In this document: one piece after another, positions 1 through 7,767 of the stretch
Numbering within the stretch: the first letter of the stretch is position 1
How the letters are laid out: the number at the start of each line of letters is the position of its first letter
Source: Glomus cerebriforme
Lineage: Eukaryota > Glomeromycota > Glomeromycetes > Glomerales > Glomeraceae
Direction: 5' to 3'
Assembly (NCBI GenBank): GCA_003550305.1
Contig: QKYT01000271.1
Location: 9,814-30,323, forward strand
DNA length: 20,510 bases
Notes under the pieces: model-generated
Databases searched by the model: none
Told to the model about the DNA's origin: nothing
The model's input: only the letters and a program-made list of their open reading frames with translations
Program-made: the position numbers and the translations under genes

Positions 1-1
1 T

Positions 2-301
2 GATAATAGATTTTATCAAAAATCAGATATTACTCCTTACATGCATGTGCTTGTTTACCACATTCCAGAATTTATGAGGATTCATCAGNGATGGGGTATA
101 AAATCATTTTCTTGTTCTCCTGTTGAATTAAAAAATCACACTCATATATCTTATTTTTTCAAACAAACTTTTAAAGATGGTGGTGTAAATAGAAAATCTG
201 CAATTATCNAAATGTTAGAATATGAAAATAGGGTTCTTTATTTTTATTGTAATGATATTTCATATGATCATACTAAATTCAAAAGATTGCGAATAGAATA
301 A
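2..301 (+). CDS. C-terminal fragment of a mobile-element-type protein (5' end off the window)
   Basis: The frame is open from base 2, before the first ATG at 41, and stops at 301, so only the last 99 residues of a longer protein are present. The text TPYMHVLVYHIPEFM, then a Cys/Glu/Lys/Asn stretch (FSCSPVELKNHTH) and KDGGVNRKSA with MLEYENR, resembles the C-terminal block of multicopy transposon-derived proteins I remember from Glomeromycota; I cannot name the family with certainty. Two N bases give unknown residues but do not break the frame. It ends 119 bp before the tail of the C2H2-like gene on the opposite strand, so the two are convergent. The catalytic part, if any, lies outside the window. 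Confidence 0.6.
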   Translation, partial: DNRFYQKSDITPYMHVLVYHIPEFMRIHQXWGIKSFSCSPVELKNHTHISYFFKQTFKDGGVNRKSAIIXMLEYENRVLYFYCNDISYDHTKFKRLRIE

Positions 302-420
302 ATTNGCCATAAATAGCATAAAAATTCACAATTTATTATTTATTATTATGTCTTTTACAATTATATCTTTTACATATTTATATTCTACAATTTAATAAAT
401 TTGATTTTTTTAAAAAAGAA

Positions 421-1086
421 TTAGACTTCTCTTTCCCGTGATACTATAAAAGATATTAATATATAACCTATAGAATTTGCAATATTTTGCGCATCAGATG
501 TTGTTTTCTTTTTCCATTCTACAGTAACTTGAATTGGCTTTTGCATTGTTTTCTTCTTTTTTTGTGAGTTTGAATTAGCATCTATNTNAAGTTCTTNAAG
601 ANGATCTATTTCCATTTCAATATCAGTGTTGCCAANTGGATCAGGATCATTTTTGTCTTGAGGTGNTACATAAGTCAATACAAATGTTTTTTGAGAATAG
701 CCAAAGTACTTTACTCCCCAATTAACATCATTAAAAATTTGACTTAANATATTATAAGCTCCTTCACCANGAAATATACATTTATAACTACCAAGNTTTG
801 GATTGTATTGATGTATATGNCCATTAAAAATCCAAAANAACTCACTTTCTGTACAGTTAACCTTAACTCTATAAGAACCAGTATACCTAGCATGTTGTTT
901 TAATTTGCTTTTTATTTCATAAACTATTTCTGCTTTGATTTCNGATATTGCCTCTGGTGGTAACCAATAAACTCCAGGTTTTTTGTTATTTGCTTCTTTA
1001 ATAGTCTTTATATGATTATCCAAAGCTATTTGTCTTTTGTATAGTTTATAACAGATAGGACATTTCATTATTGTTTTCGTTGGCAT
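421..1086 (-). CDS. C2H2-like zinc-finger protein, 221 aa, hypothetical
   Basis: An uninterrupted 221-residue frame starts at ATG 1086. Residues 9-25 look like the start of a C2H2 finger (CPIC, then 12 residues, then His25), but the usual final His three to five residues later is missing, so zinc binding would need another ligand. The middle (about 40-150) has GVYWLPPEA, a YRVKVN segment and WIFNxHIHQYNP. The tail is Lys/Asp/Asn-rich and hydrophilic (SQKKKKTMQ). No catalytic motif is visible. Nine or so N bases give unknown residues. It runs tail-to-tail with the mobile-element fragment at 2-301, a pairing that may belong to one transposon. I do not recognise a named family. Confidence 0.55.
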   Translation of the reverse strand: MPTKTIMKCPICYKLYKRQIALDNHIKTIKEANNKKPGVYWLPPEAIXEIKAEIVYEIKSKLKQHARYTGSYRVKVNCTESEXFWIFNXHIHQYNPXLGSYKCIFXGEGAYNXLSQIFNDVNWGVKYFGYSQKTFVLTYVXPQDKNDPDPXGNTDIEMEIDXLXELXIDANSNSQKKKKTMQKPIQVTVEWKKKTTSDAQNIANSIGYILISFIVSREREV

Positions 1087-1170
1087 AATAGTTAAAATTG
1101 ATGTGAGTAGTGAGAAGTTAATGACAATTGAAATATACTTTTAAAACCGTTTATACTGATCTAGTTTGAC

Positions 1171-1256
1171 GCTGGGACCCACAGTGGGATACTGGGTTAG
1201 CATGCGGGACACTGGGTTAGACGCGATCGACATAATGGGAAATTGGTTAGACACAG
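1171..1256. repeat. GC-rich 20-bp tandem repeat with degenerate third copy
   Basis: Two adjacent 20-bp units, 1186-1205 and 1206-1225, share GGGAYACTGGGTTAG. A looser third copy starts at 1237 (GGGAAATTGGTTAGAC). A short palindrome CCCACAGTGGG lies at 1178-1188. The block is far richer in G than its AT-rich surroundings. The 62-residue frame across it (1166-1354) has no protein-like features and is not called. Confidence 0.6.
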
Positions 1257-1440
1257 ACTTTTATGGTGGGAAATGGAGTTATAATAATAAAAGAGGTGCT
1301 TTTCATGAGGACAAGAAGTGTCAAGAACGTGGGACATTAACAATTTTGGGGTAATGATCAGTAATAATTAAGGCCCAATTTCCTAAATTCGCCGATATGG
1401 GCAGATCATATATAGTACCTTTAGCCAATTTTATTTTGCA

Positions 1441-1530
1441 TAAATCTGCAGGTGGTACATTTTACAAATCACAAATTTACTAGGCGATTATACATGCAAA
1501 TTAATGTAGCTATTCATTTCGCAAAAAAAA
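1441..1530. repeat. Dispersed repeat, copy 1 (second copy at 10447-10518)
   Basis: It shares CTGCAGGTGGTACATTTT-type sequence, ACTAGGCGAT and ATGTAGCTATTCATTTC with 10447-10518, in the same orientation. In both places it lies just past the 3' end of a decayed minus-strand frame (45 bp after 1575 here, 82 bp after 10600 there). A shared TTAGTTAAA occurs between the repeat and the stop in both. It is probably the common terminal or untranslated sequence of one repeat family. Confidence 0.65.
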
Positions 1531-1574
1531 TAAATGATATCATCTTTGGCTAAATATAATTAAGATATATAATA

Positions 1575-1802
1575 TTAATATTTAGTTAAAAGATATTTAA
1601 AAGTATATTTTCTTCCTGTATTTTTTCGCACAGAATCAAAATATACTTCAGCAAGATCATTCAAATTAGTCCTGCTAGAAATTTCAGGTGCACTTGTATT
1701 ATGTCACATTAATGCATCAGGTTTTTGTGAAAATCAAGGAGAAGTTAGCCTATTTATTGCTTCAGATTTTTGGTTCAATATATGATGAGAAATTGGCAAA
1801 AC
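1575..1802 (-). pseudogene. Decayed protein-coding fragment with two in-frame TGA stops
   Basis: One reading frame from 1802 down to the TAA at 1575 reads as protein apart from two TGA codons. It contains HHILNQKSEAINRLTSP, then a stop, FSQKPDALM, a second stop, then HNTSAPEISSRTNLNDLAEV and YFDSVRKNTGR. Both stops sit where Trp (TGG) would look natural, which suggests G-to-A change. I do not recognise the family. No start is visible. It is followed by the dispersed repeat at 1441-1530. The 210 bp between it and the next minus-strand pseudogene show nothing I can support. Confidence 0.45.
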
Positions 1803-2015
1803 TATTTTTTATCCAGTATTAAAAATATAAGCTAGTATAATATTTTTTGCTATAGATGCTTTAACCTATAAATATATTTTATAGATAATTGAATGAGTAT
1901 TATAATCATATGATATTAATGCCAATTTATCCTTCTTAAAATAAGAAAAAGATTGGAATTGGAATGCAAGCTTTAGTTAAAAATGCTTAATTTCTACTTC
2001 TTCTTGTAATATGTA

Positions 2016-2483
2016 TTATTTATATTGCCAGATGTTAAATTCTTTTTTATTAATAGATTGAAAAACTTCTTTTCTTCTTGTATGTTTATTTGAAATAGTA
2101 TTTTTAGAAATACATCTCTTCAAGTAGCTATCTTGATAAAGATGAGTGCTATAACCATTTCCAGATATGAAAACTAAAGAGTCACATATACTACAATATA
2201 TATAATTAGTTAGTTGAGTATGGACTTTATCACTTTCATATAACTTTTTACACATTGTAATATATCTATTCTTAGAAAGGATTCTTGGATTCTTTTCAAG
2301 TATTTTTCTAAATGGATCATGAATATAAAAGCACTACATTTCTGGTGGTTTGTAATCACATTTTTTTGTTAAAGGGCATATTGCATCAACTATTCTTTTA
2401 TATTCTTTATAGTTTACATCACTATAGCTTACTCCAAATATCTTAGAATAGGCTCTACTATCTAAATCCATATTTATAAGCAT
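2016..2483 (-). pseudogene. Cys/His-containing hypothetical protein broken by one TAG
   Basis: From ATG at 2483 the frame runs 49 codons to a TAG at 2334-2336, then continues in the same frame for 105 codons to the stop at 2016. The total would be about 155 residues. After the break comes CFYIHDPFRKILEKNPRIL, then YIYCSICDSLVF and YSTHLYQDSYLKRC, a C-x2-C pattern followed by His and Cys that could be a BED-like or other zinc finger. That is weak, since spacing is unusual. The C-terminus is Lys/Arg/Asn-rich. The long shared frame on both sides of one stop argues for a recently disabled gene or a base error. Function unknown. Confidence 0.5.
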
Positions 2484-2756
2484 TTTGGTAGATTATAACA
2501 AATTATAATTATTTTATTAATTTTATAGTATTTTTATTGATTTTAGCTGATTTAGCAATATTATACTCTAATAAATCCAAATTCATTTTTATTTAATTAT
2601 TTGGATAAAAACAGATTTATATTTTTTTGATTTGGCTAAATTAGATTCATAGCTAAACTATGCATAGTGCCTTCAGCTAAAATTTGTATCACATGTGATC
2701 TCCCTAAATCTCTGCCAATTATTTAATTGCAGATTCAGCTTTTCTTGCTTTCTGAA

Positions 2757-3319
2757 ATGAACGAAATACAGAAATCGACTCTTTTTAATATACCGGCATT
2801 TGTCATTTTTGGTTTTTCCAATAATGGCAGTAAGTTCGATATTAAAAAATATGTACCAAGAATTGCAAACTTTAAATTTACCGTCTTTAAAAAACATGCT
2901 CTAAGAATTGCAAACTCTGAATCCACCATCTTGAAATCAAAGAAATTCCAGTTAACTATCTTAGTAGTTCTAGGAATACTTGTTTATCATTTCATTAGTA
3001 GTCGCTATATTGGAAAAGACCAGAAGACTGTTAAGGGCAAAATGCATCAAAAGGATTTTGGTAAGAAATTTGAAATAATATTTTTCTTTATATAATAGTA
3101 ATACATATGTCCAAGTATTTCTTGGCTCTTCTTAACATATTTCTTTCCTTATTAAAACCAACAGATGATTCCAATGTTAGACCTGTTAGACCACAAAGAC
3201 GCAAACCATCAAAATATGATCCAACTATAGATTATGATGAGCTTGTATTGCAGTTACTTAGTGAATCAGAAGAGGGAAAAGAGTTTGCTGAAGATATAAA
3301 AAGAATAATGGAATTATAA
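2757..3319 (+). CDS. Two-exon small membrane protein, hypothetical (152 aa)
   Basis: Exon 1 runs from ATG 2757 to 3060 and exon 2 from 3165 to 3319. The 104-nt intron has GTAAGA at 3061, a CTTAAC branch-like site near 3130-3135 and a CAG acceptor ending at 3164. Splicing is phase 1 and joins the frames exactly, giving HQKDF-DDSNVRPVRPQ. Without splicing the first frame ends after 12 more codons. Residues about 82-98 (QLTILVVLGILVYHFI) form one hydrophobic span. The tail is charged and acidic (SEEGKEFAEDIKRIMEL). The N-terminal half contains a 15-residue duplication (PRIANFKFTVF / LRIANSESTIL). An acceptor-like TTGCAG at 2727-2732 means a further upstream exon is possible. The separate frame beginning at 3107 is mostly intron. 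No known family recognised. Confidence 0.5.
2842..2931. repeat. 45-bp tandem duplication (two units)
   Basis: Units 2842-2886 and 2887-2931 share TTAAAAAAYATG and AAGAATTGCAAACTYTGAA-like cores. The 45-bp period is 15 codons, so it keeps the frame of the overlapping membrane-protein gene. Confidence 0.6.
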
Positions 3320-3339
3320 AATTATTGAAGATTGAAGGT

Positions 3340-3362
3340 GCAATAAATAATTGATTTATTGC
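3340..3362. terminator. Hairpin carrying an AATAAA poly(A) signal
   Basis: Perfect 9-bp arms (GCAATAAAT / ATTTATTGC) flank a 5-base loop, 21 bp after the stop of the membrane-protein gene. AATAAA is present on both strands of the hairpin, so it could serve this gene and the convergent gene ending at 3577. The rest of 3363-3576 is AT-rich with no gene. Confidence 0.4.
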
Positions 3363-3576
3363 AGTTATTCTATATCAGCTAACAGCAATGTTATATAATG
3401 TATTCAGTAACATTTTTTTAAAAAGTTATTATAGAAGAAAAATTAATCTTAGTTTAATAAAATCTAAAATGGCAATAGCTTTATATGATTCCATCTTGAT
3501 ATAAAAACTACCAAAACAAATTGAAAAAATAGCATCACATGATTTATTTTAAACGACATAAATTAATTAAACCATT

Positions 3577-4260
3577 TTAATTATATAAATAATTAATACA
3601 CTTCTCAAGCCCTAAACCAAGTAAATCTCGTCGTTCAATATCGATGTATGAATCAGTGCCAGTTACTGTATCCATATATTCAAGGGCTTTATTGCGTCGT
3701 GTCCGAAGTGCTGATTCAAAGATTTGCCGTTCCTGAGGTTCCTGAGGTTCCTCAGGTGGATCCCATATCTTTTTGTGGGCGATCCTGTTTCTAGCAAATC
3801 TATAAAGAACCATATATTCCATTTCTTCAAAGGCGATATCACCGAAATCTTTACTAATTAATTTCATTATCACCTTGTTTACTACCGTCCAACGCATCAT
3901 AAAAAAGGTGCGAGAATGCATNGTATTTCACGCCATGTCTTTCATGATACTCAAAAATTATTTTTTCCTGCCATTTTCCCATTATCTGACACACNTCGTC
4001 AATGGCGTTTCGAGAAACTTCCCCAAAACATTTCCTTACGGAACCTTTATTAATAATTAGTATTAGATCCGACAAGGATAATTAATCCCATTCATATCAG
4101 AGGCTTACTTACCTTGAATTATGATTATATTTTCGCTATCCCTTACAGCTGAATCGTTGTATACGTATGATTTTTTATATACTGTAATCTTATCCGTAGT
4201 TTCGATTAAATCAACCTTNTGATAACAATTTTTTCCAGCTTCTTTTAGGACTGTAGCCAT
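3577..4260 (-). pseudogene. Two-exon hypothetical gene with HEPN-like RNRIAH motif and one frame break
   Basis: Exon 1 (4260-4113) starts at an ATG. A 68-nt intron (4112-4045) has a textbook GTAAGT, a TACTAAT branch site and an AAAG acceptor, and joins in phase 1 to exon 2 from 4044. The joined frame (IIIIQ-GSVRKCFGEVSRNAID) stops at TAG 3854-3856. The text resumes one base out of step at KDFGDIAFEEMEYMVLYRFA and runs to 3577, so a one-base insertion near 3856, or a very short 37-nt intron ending in AAAG, would be needed. Total is about 200 residues. RFARNRIAHKK (motif 3775-3792) matches the R-x4-H core of HEPN RNase-type helices; this is suggestive only. PPEEPQEPQERQ follows. No known family assigned. 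It is convergent with the gene ending at 3319. Confidence 0.5.
3732..3758. repeat. Three 9-bp units coding Glu-Pro-Gln repeats
   Basis: CCTGAGGTT occurs twice, then CCTCAGGTG. On the minus strand the units encode the EEPQEPQE linker of the HEPN-motif gene. Confidence 0.7.
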
Positions 4261-4264
4261 ACTT

Positions 4265-4315
4265 TATGAAAAAATTTGTTACTAATTCTGTATGAAAAAA
4301 TTGTTACTAATTCTG
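4265..4315. repeat. 25-26 bp direct repeat just upstream of the HEPN-motif gene
   Basis: TATGAAAAAATT(T)GTTACTAATTCTG occurs at 4265-4290 and 4291-4315, differing by one T. It lies a few bases upstream of the minus-strand ATG at 4260, so it sits in the 5' leader or promoter. Confidence 0.65.
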
Positions 4316-4420
4316 TACCGTAAAACAAACATGATATTTATGGGTAAAAATCACTCACCAATAATAAAGAAATGATCTACTGTGCATTACGATCTATTAA
4401 TAAATTGGCCATGCGACTAA

Positions 4421-4615
4421 TCATTCACTGCGGAATTCCAGTGACGTATTACCTTGACAAAAGTCCCATCGAAAAAATAAGCCTATGCGAGTATGCGAAT
4501 AATAATGCTTTATTTGATAAAACAATTCGTTGCCGGCTTCCGGCAATAGTACATAGAAATTGCGAATAATATCGCTATTACATGAATGTGGATACAGATA
4601 AACTAGTCGTCTGTA
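4421..4615 (-). other. Minus-strand open stretch, possible displaced C-terminal coding piece
   Basis: An open 64-codon frame without an ATG reads YLYPHSCNSDIIRNFYVLLP and continues NELFYQIKHYYSHTRIGLFF, ending at 4421. It begins just where the neighbouring zinc-finger pseudogene stops, in another frame, and may be its frameshifted continuation. A GTAATA donor-like site lies inside. The plus strand is also open here (4372-4569, no ATG at its start), so the coding strand is uncertain. Confidence 0.25.
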
Positions 4616-5605
4616 TCAGCCCTATCGCCAGGGTTGCTATAGCAATTATCATCCTCTTCCACATCAATTTGATAATCCGTTCTATAATGGGTAGACATTT
4701 TCACGAGAACTGTTTCTTCATAGTCAAGTTTTGCTTGTTCCCTAGATCTCTCAATATAATCCGCAGATGAACATGATACCTGGCTTCGTGGAACTGATCT
4801 GTATTTGTATGAACAATAGAGTCTTCATCTTTCCTAAATCTATCGCCACATATAGAGCAATAATTTGGTACACCTAAATTGGATCAATAGTTATTANCGG
4901 AACCAGAAAGCTAATTTATATTAGTTTCCCTCAGGTATAAGACGCCTACCTTGTACAACAATATGAATTTCGGATGCCTATTAAAATGATCTTTACATAA
5001 GCTATTTGATTTAGTTTCGTAACCTCCCAACACATTTTCAACAGTTGCATTAGCATCTCTAAGTTGACCAAATCTTAGATCGTTATCAGGAATCCGAACT
5101 GACCATAGCCCAATCCTTATAGCACAAGTGATATTCGGCATTGAATCTTTGACCTCTTCGTAAATCACCGTCTTAAGCTCATATATGCTTTGTTTCTGTT
5201 TTCGTCAAAAGGAACCTTAAAGTAGCTTTCCAGCCCCAATTCTTTAATAATACAGTTAAGAGTGATTTTGCTCATTTCTTCGTACATAATGAGGCCCATA
5301 TTTTAGTGTAGTTATTTATAACCTTGTAAATTCCCTTGTTCNCGAACTTTTCTTTATACATGGCTGTTATAGATGAAAATATAGGAGAATTTTCATTAGG
5401 CGTTACCTGATGGGCTATAATAAAAATTGAAAATTATATTCCTTTTGGAATAGATTTCTACGCAAGACGTAAAGNTAGCTAACTCCTGTAGANCTCGAAA
5501 TTACAAAGTCCTCAGCCCTTCATAACATATGCTTTTCTCTGCACTATTTACTTTTAGAGTAGGTCCTGTGTNGCAACTAGACGCTCTTTCACATTTTTTT
5601 CATGT
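4603..5605 (-). pseudogene. Decayed zinc-finger gene with several single-base frame breaks
   Basis: Protein-like text runs through this block on the minus strand but changes frame repeatedly. In order: TGPTLKVNSAEKSICYEGLR (around 5570-5510), PNENSPIFSSITAMYKEKF and GIYKVINNYTKIWASL (5410-5290), MYEEMSKITLNCIIKELGLE (to about 5210), then TVIYEEVKDSMPNITCAIRI through LLYK (5170-4950). A likely intron (GTAGGC donor, TTTAG acceptor) follows, then PNYCSICGDRFRKDEDSIVH, a finger with C-x2-C and two His residues, and finally ADYIERSREQAKLDYEETVL to the stop at 4603. At least three junctions are repaired by adding one base (near 5285, 5205 and 4775). Some N bases are present. Either the gene is dead or the assembly has lost bases. 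Function unknown; a DNA- or RNA-binding role is possible from the finger. Confidence 0.45.
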
Positions 5606-5654
5606 TTGTACGGGGAAGAAATAGAGGTACCGGTTAGATATATGCGTAATTAAT

Positions 5655-5864
5655 ATGTCGCACATTGTGGCTCAGCAAAAAATCACCCGAGCTAACATCA
5701 CAGCTCCGGGAGGACCCCAGTTGATTCAGTCCCGGCCAAAAAAAACTAGGAATTTCAGAGACCCGAAAAAATTCCGATATCAAATCACAAATTTTTATCA
5801 TGATAACAGTAAAAATTCCGATTTTATTCCGATAAAAATTTTACTAATTATAGGGTACGTCTAA
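5655..5864. other. Non-coding stretch before the MITE, with GC-rich patch and TTCCGAT repeats
   Basis: It contains a GC-rich patch (CTCCGGGAGGACCCCAGT, about 5703-5720) and three AAATTCCGAT-like units that form an imperfect inverted repeat at about 5811-5844. A 69-codon plus frame covers it but has no protein-like character. It may be the remnant of another element. Confidence 0.3.
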
Positions 5865-6088
5865 AGCGGAGCAGAATCACGTGATTTTCGTAAAATTTTT
5901 GGCCGGAATTATGGCATTAAGAAATTATGCCTGTGACAAACAACAGGTGATAAATAGGATTTCACCTATCGAAAAAATTATAAGTACAGTACCTAGAATA
6001 CTTAGGAAAAATGGAAAATGAAGGTGTGACACGGGGGTAACAGATATGTACTATGATCACGTGATTCTGCTTCGCTTTAGACGTTCCC
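5853..6088. mobile_element. MITE (236 bp) with 33-bp inverted ends and 8-bp target duplication
   Basis: The ends begin GGGTACGTCTAAAGCGGAGC (left) and, reversed, GGGAACGTCTAAAGCGAAGC (right). They continue to ATCACGTGAT with 2 mismatches over 33 bp (5853-5885 and 6056-6088). A perfect 8-bp duplication TAATTATA flanks it at 5845-5852 and 6089-6096. No coding capacity. The interior (TTTCACCTATCGAAAAAATT) matches the MITE at 14175-14736. An 8-bp duplication and TIRs like those of the Mutator-like element further along suggest mobilisation by a related transposase. The near-identical ends and intact duplication suggest fairly recent insertion. Confidence 0.85.
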
Positions 6089-6096
6089 TAATTATA

Positions 6097-6747
6097 GTAA
6101 AAATGGTTGATAATTCTAGCCTGCTGGTGCCTTAATGCGGGCTATAAATCTAGGTTGCACAGTTGCACTAGTAACACGTGACGCCATTCGTGTTAAAATT
6201 CAAATTTATTCCATTGATCCACATTTATGATTGGCTAATTATCATATGTTGGAATAAATTATTAAATTCATAAAAATTTATTTATTATAAAAATGGAATT
6301 TTTTTAGATTTCACCTCCCTTGATCTATTGACATGATAGCTAAGCCACTATTATTATTTGATTAAATTATTATATTAATCAATTAATTTGCCTCACAATG
6401 ATCTAATACATCACTCGATATTTCTCTATAAAATGGGCTTCCATTTCCTTGAGAAACTTTTCACTATGTAAAAAAAGTTAACTATATTCTCTGATGTCCA
6501 GCTTCACATTTTTATTAATGAATAAAAACAAAGAAATGCGGAGTATCATGCTATTACAAATAAGAAATAAGAAGTATCTCTTTTGAAATGATGATTAAGA
6601 AAATACTAATTACTTCACTGGTGAAGCCTGCCATAAAAAATTCTTAAGACTTACAAAAGCTTTTACGTAAGTAGTATGTGTCCTCTTGGACTGCCCGCTT
6701 GTCTTTTATAAAGACCTATCCAGTCAATAATACTTATTTTTTTTTAG
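6097..6747. other. Gene-poor AT-rich interval
   Basis: No gene is supported. It holds an 11-bp inverted pair (AATTTATTCCA at 6203-6213 and its complement at 6250-6260). It also has a short stretch (6313-6345, CCTCCCTTGATCTATT then AGCTAAGC) shared with the pseudogene at 10600-10992, and a CTTCACTGGTGAAG palindrome near 6613. A possible exon end with GTAAGT at about 6666 faces the acceptor at 6747. Confidence 0.5.
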
Positions 6748-7178
6748 ATGGCAGAAAAATATAAAGAAGGAACCAAAAATAAAAAAAACCTAATTGGAAA
6801 AGATATTTATGAAGAGTTCTCAGCGAAATTCTGGCTAAAGCCTGGTATGCTTTCAGAAAAAAATTTTTAATTTTTTTTATCATTAATAACATTTATTTTT
6901 ATTTGTCAGAATCACTATTCAGATAAACATGCAGTGAAAGTATTCAGGGATCAAGAAGGGCAAATTCATCATTTCACTCATCAAATACTAGATCTAATCA
7001 AACATCAGATATTGTAGATTTATTTGAGACCTCCCCTCCAACATTAAAACTAATAATACTAATTGTTAAAACATTTAATAACTCCAGACCTATAATCCCA
7101 ACTATCCCTTCTTTTTTGCAAAATATGAATGTGATTAATGTTACCATCAATTATGATAGAGAATTAAATAAGCAATAG
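6748..7178 (+). pseudogene. Exon-like coding fragments, possibly a decayed small gene
   Basis: After a strong acceptor (nine T then AG) an ATG at 6748 opens MAEKYKEGTKNKKNLIGKDI and YEEFSAKFWLKP, followed by a GTATGC donor. After a TTTGTCAG acceptor-like site the downstream part reads GSRRANSSFHSSNTRSNQTS and then DIVDLFETSPPTLKL to NYDRELNKQ, stopping at 7178. The phases do not join with any canonical pair I tried, so it is a broken gene or needs an exon I cannot see. Ser/Asn-rich, no recognised domain. Confidence 0.3.
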
Positions 7179-7297
7179 GAATATAATTTTTTTATTATAT
7201 AGTACATTTTATATTTTTCATAGACATAAATCATGTAGAATATGAAAGCAAATAAATATTAATATCACTTGTAAAACATGAAACACGTTTAAAAAAC

Positions 7298-7370
7298 TCA
7301 AAGTAAAATCTTTATTATATCTTTGTAAAGTAATATGTAAGAAAGAGCCAGCCAGTTAAGAAATATAAAA
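7298..7370. repeat. Dispersed repeat, copy 1 (second copy at 19011-19089)
   Basis: AACTCAAAGTAAAATCTTTA is exact in both copies, followed by TAAGAAAGRGCYRGCCAGTTAAG. The orientation is the same. At 19011 the repeat starts right after the stop of a minus-strand coding frame. Here it lies 78 bp past the decayed minus-strand frame ending at 7448. It looks like a shared 3' end of related genes or elements. Confidence 0.7.
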
Positions 7371-7447
7371 AATGGCTAGGAAGATAGCGTTTGAAATAAA
7401 TGATGCACAAAAAGTTATAAATATTTTATTAAATCCCAGTATCATTT

Positions 7448-7767
7448 TTATTTTGCATTACTACTCCTACTGAAGATGTTACTATTATTACTTATTACTA
7501 CTACTATTACTATTACTAAAACTAACTACTTTCTTATTTCTCTCCTTTTCAACCTATTTGATAATTTTATTCATAGAAGTTCTTCTTGATGATTTTTGAT
7601 GATGATAAAAACTAGCTAATATGCTAATATTAAGACCAATTTTAATTAATATAATGTTGTATAGTTGTATTGGTAAACATTCTTTTTATTATTAAAAAGA
7701 GCTGTAAATTTGATCCAATATGTTTCATATTTATCCATATATTCAGAATATTGTCCCATAAAAACAT
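7448..7767 (-). pseudogene. Decayed minus-strand gene with a Ser/Asn-rich tail
   Basis: A first piece (7767-7646) reads HVFMGQYSEYMDKYETYWIK and FTALFNNKKNVYQYNYTTLY, then stops. A second piece (from 7613) reads SFYHHQKSSRRTSMNKIIK, a TAG, VEKERNKKVVSFSNSNSSSN, then shifts frame into SNNSNIFSRSSNAK and stops at 7448. The Ser/Asn tail is encoded by a triplet microsatellite of ACT/ATT units on the plus strand (about 7465-7520). At least one stop and one slip in the microsatellite disable it. The family is not recognised. Confidence 0.35.

Noticed and set aside
2673..2929. Minus-strand frames of 64 and 74 codons
   Set aside because: They are antisense shadows of the spliced plus-strand membrane-protein gene and its tandem repeat.
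3107..3319. Separate 70-residue secreted-type protein starting MSKYFLALLNIFLSLL
   Set aside because: The hydrophobic start is the translated end of a well-formed intron; splicing at 3061-3164 explains the region better.
7465..7520. CRISPR-like or structured repeat
   Set aside because: It is a simple ACT/ATT triplet microsatellite without spacers, inside a decayed Ser/Asn coding tail.
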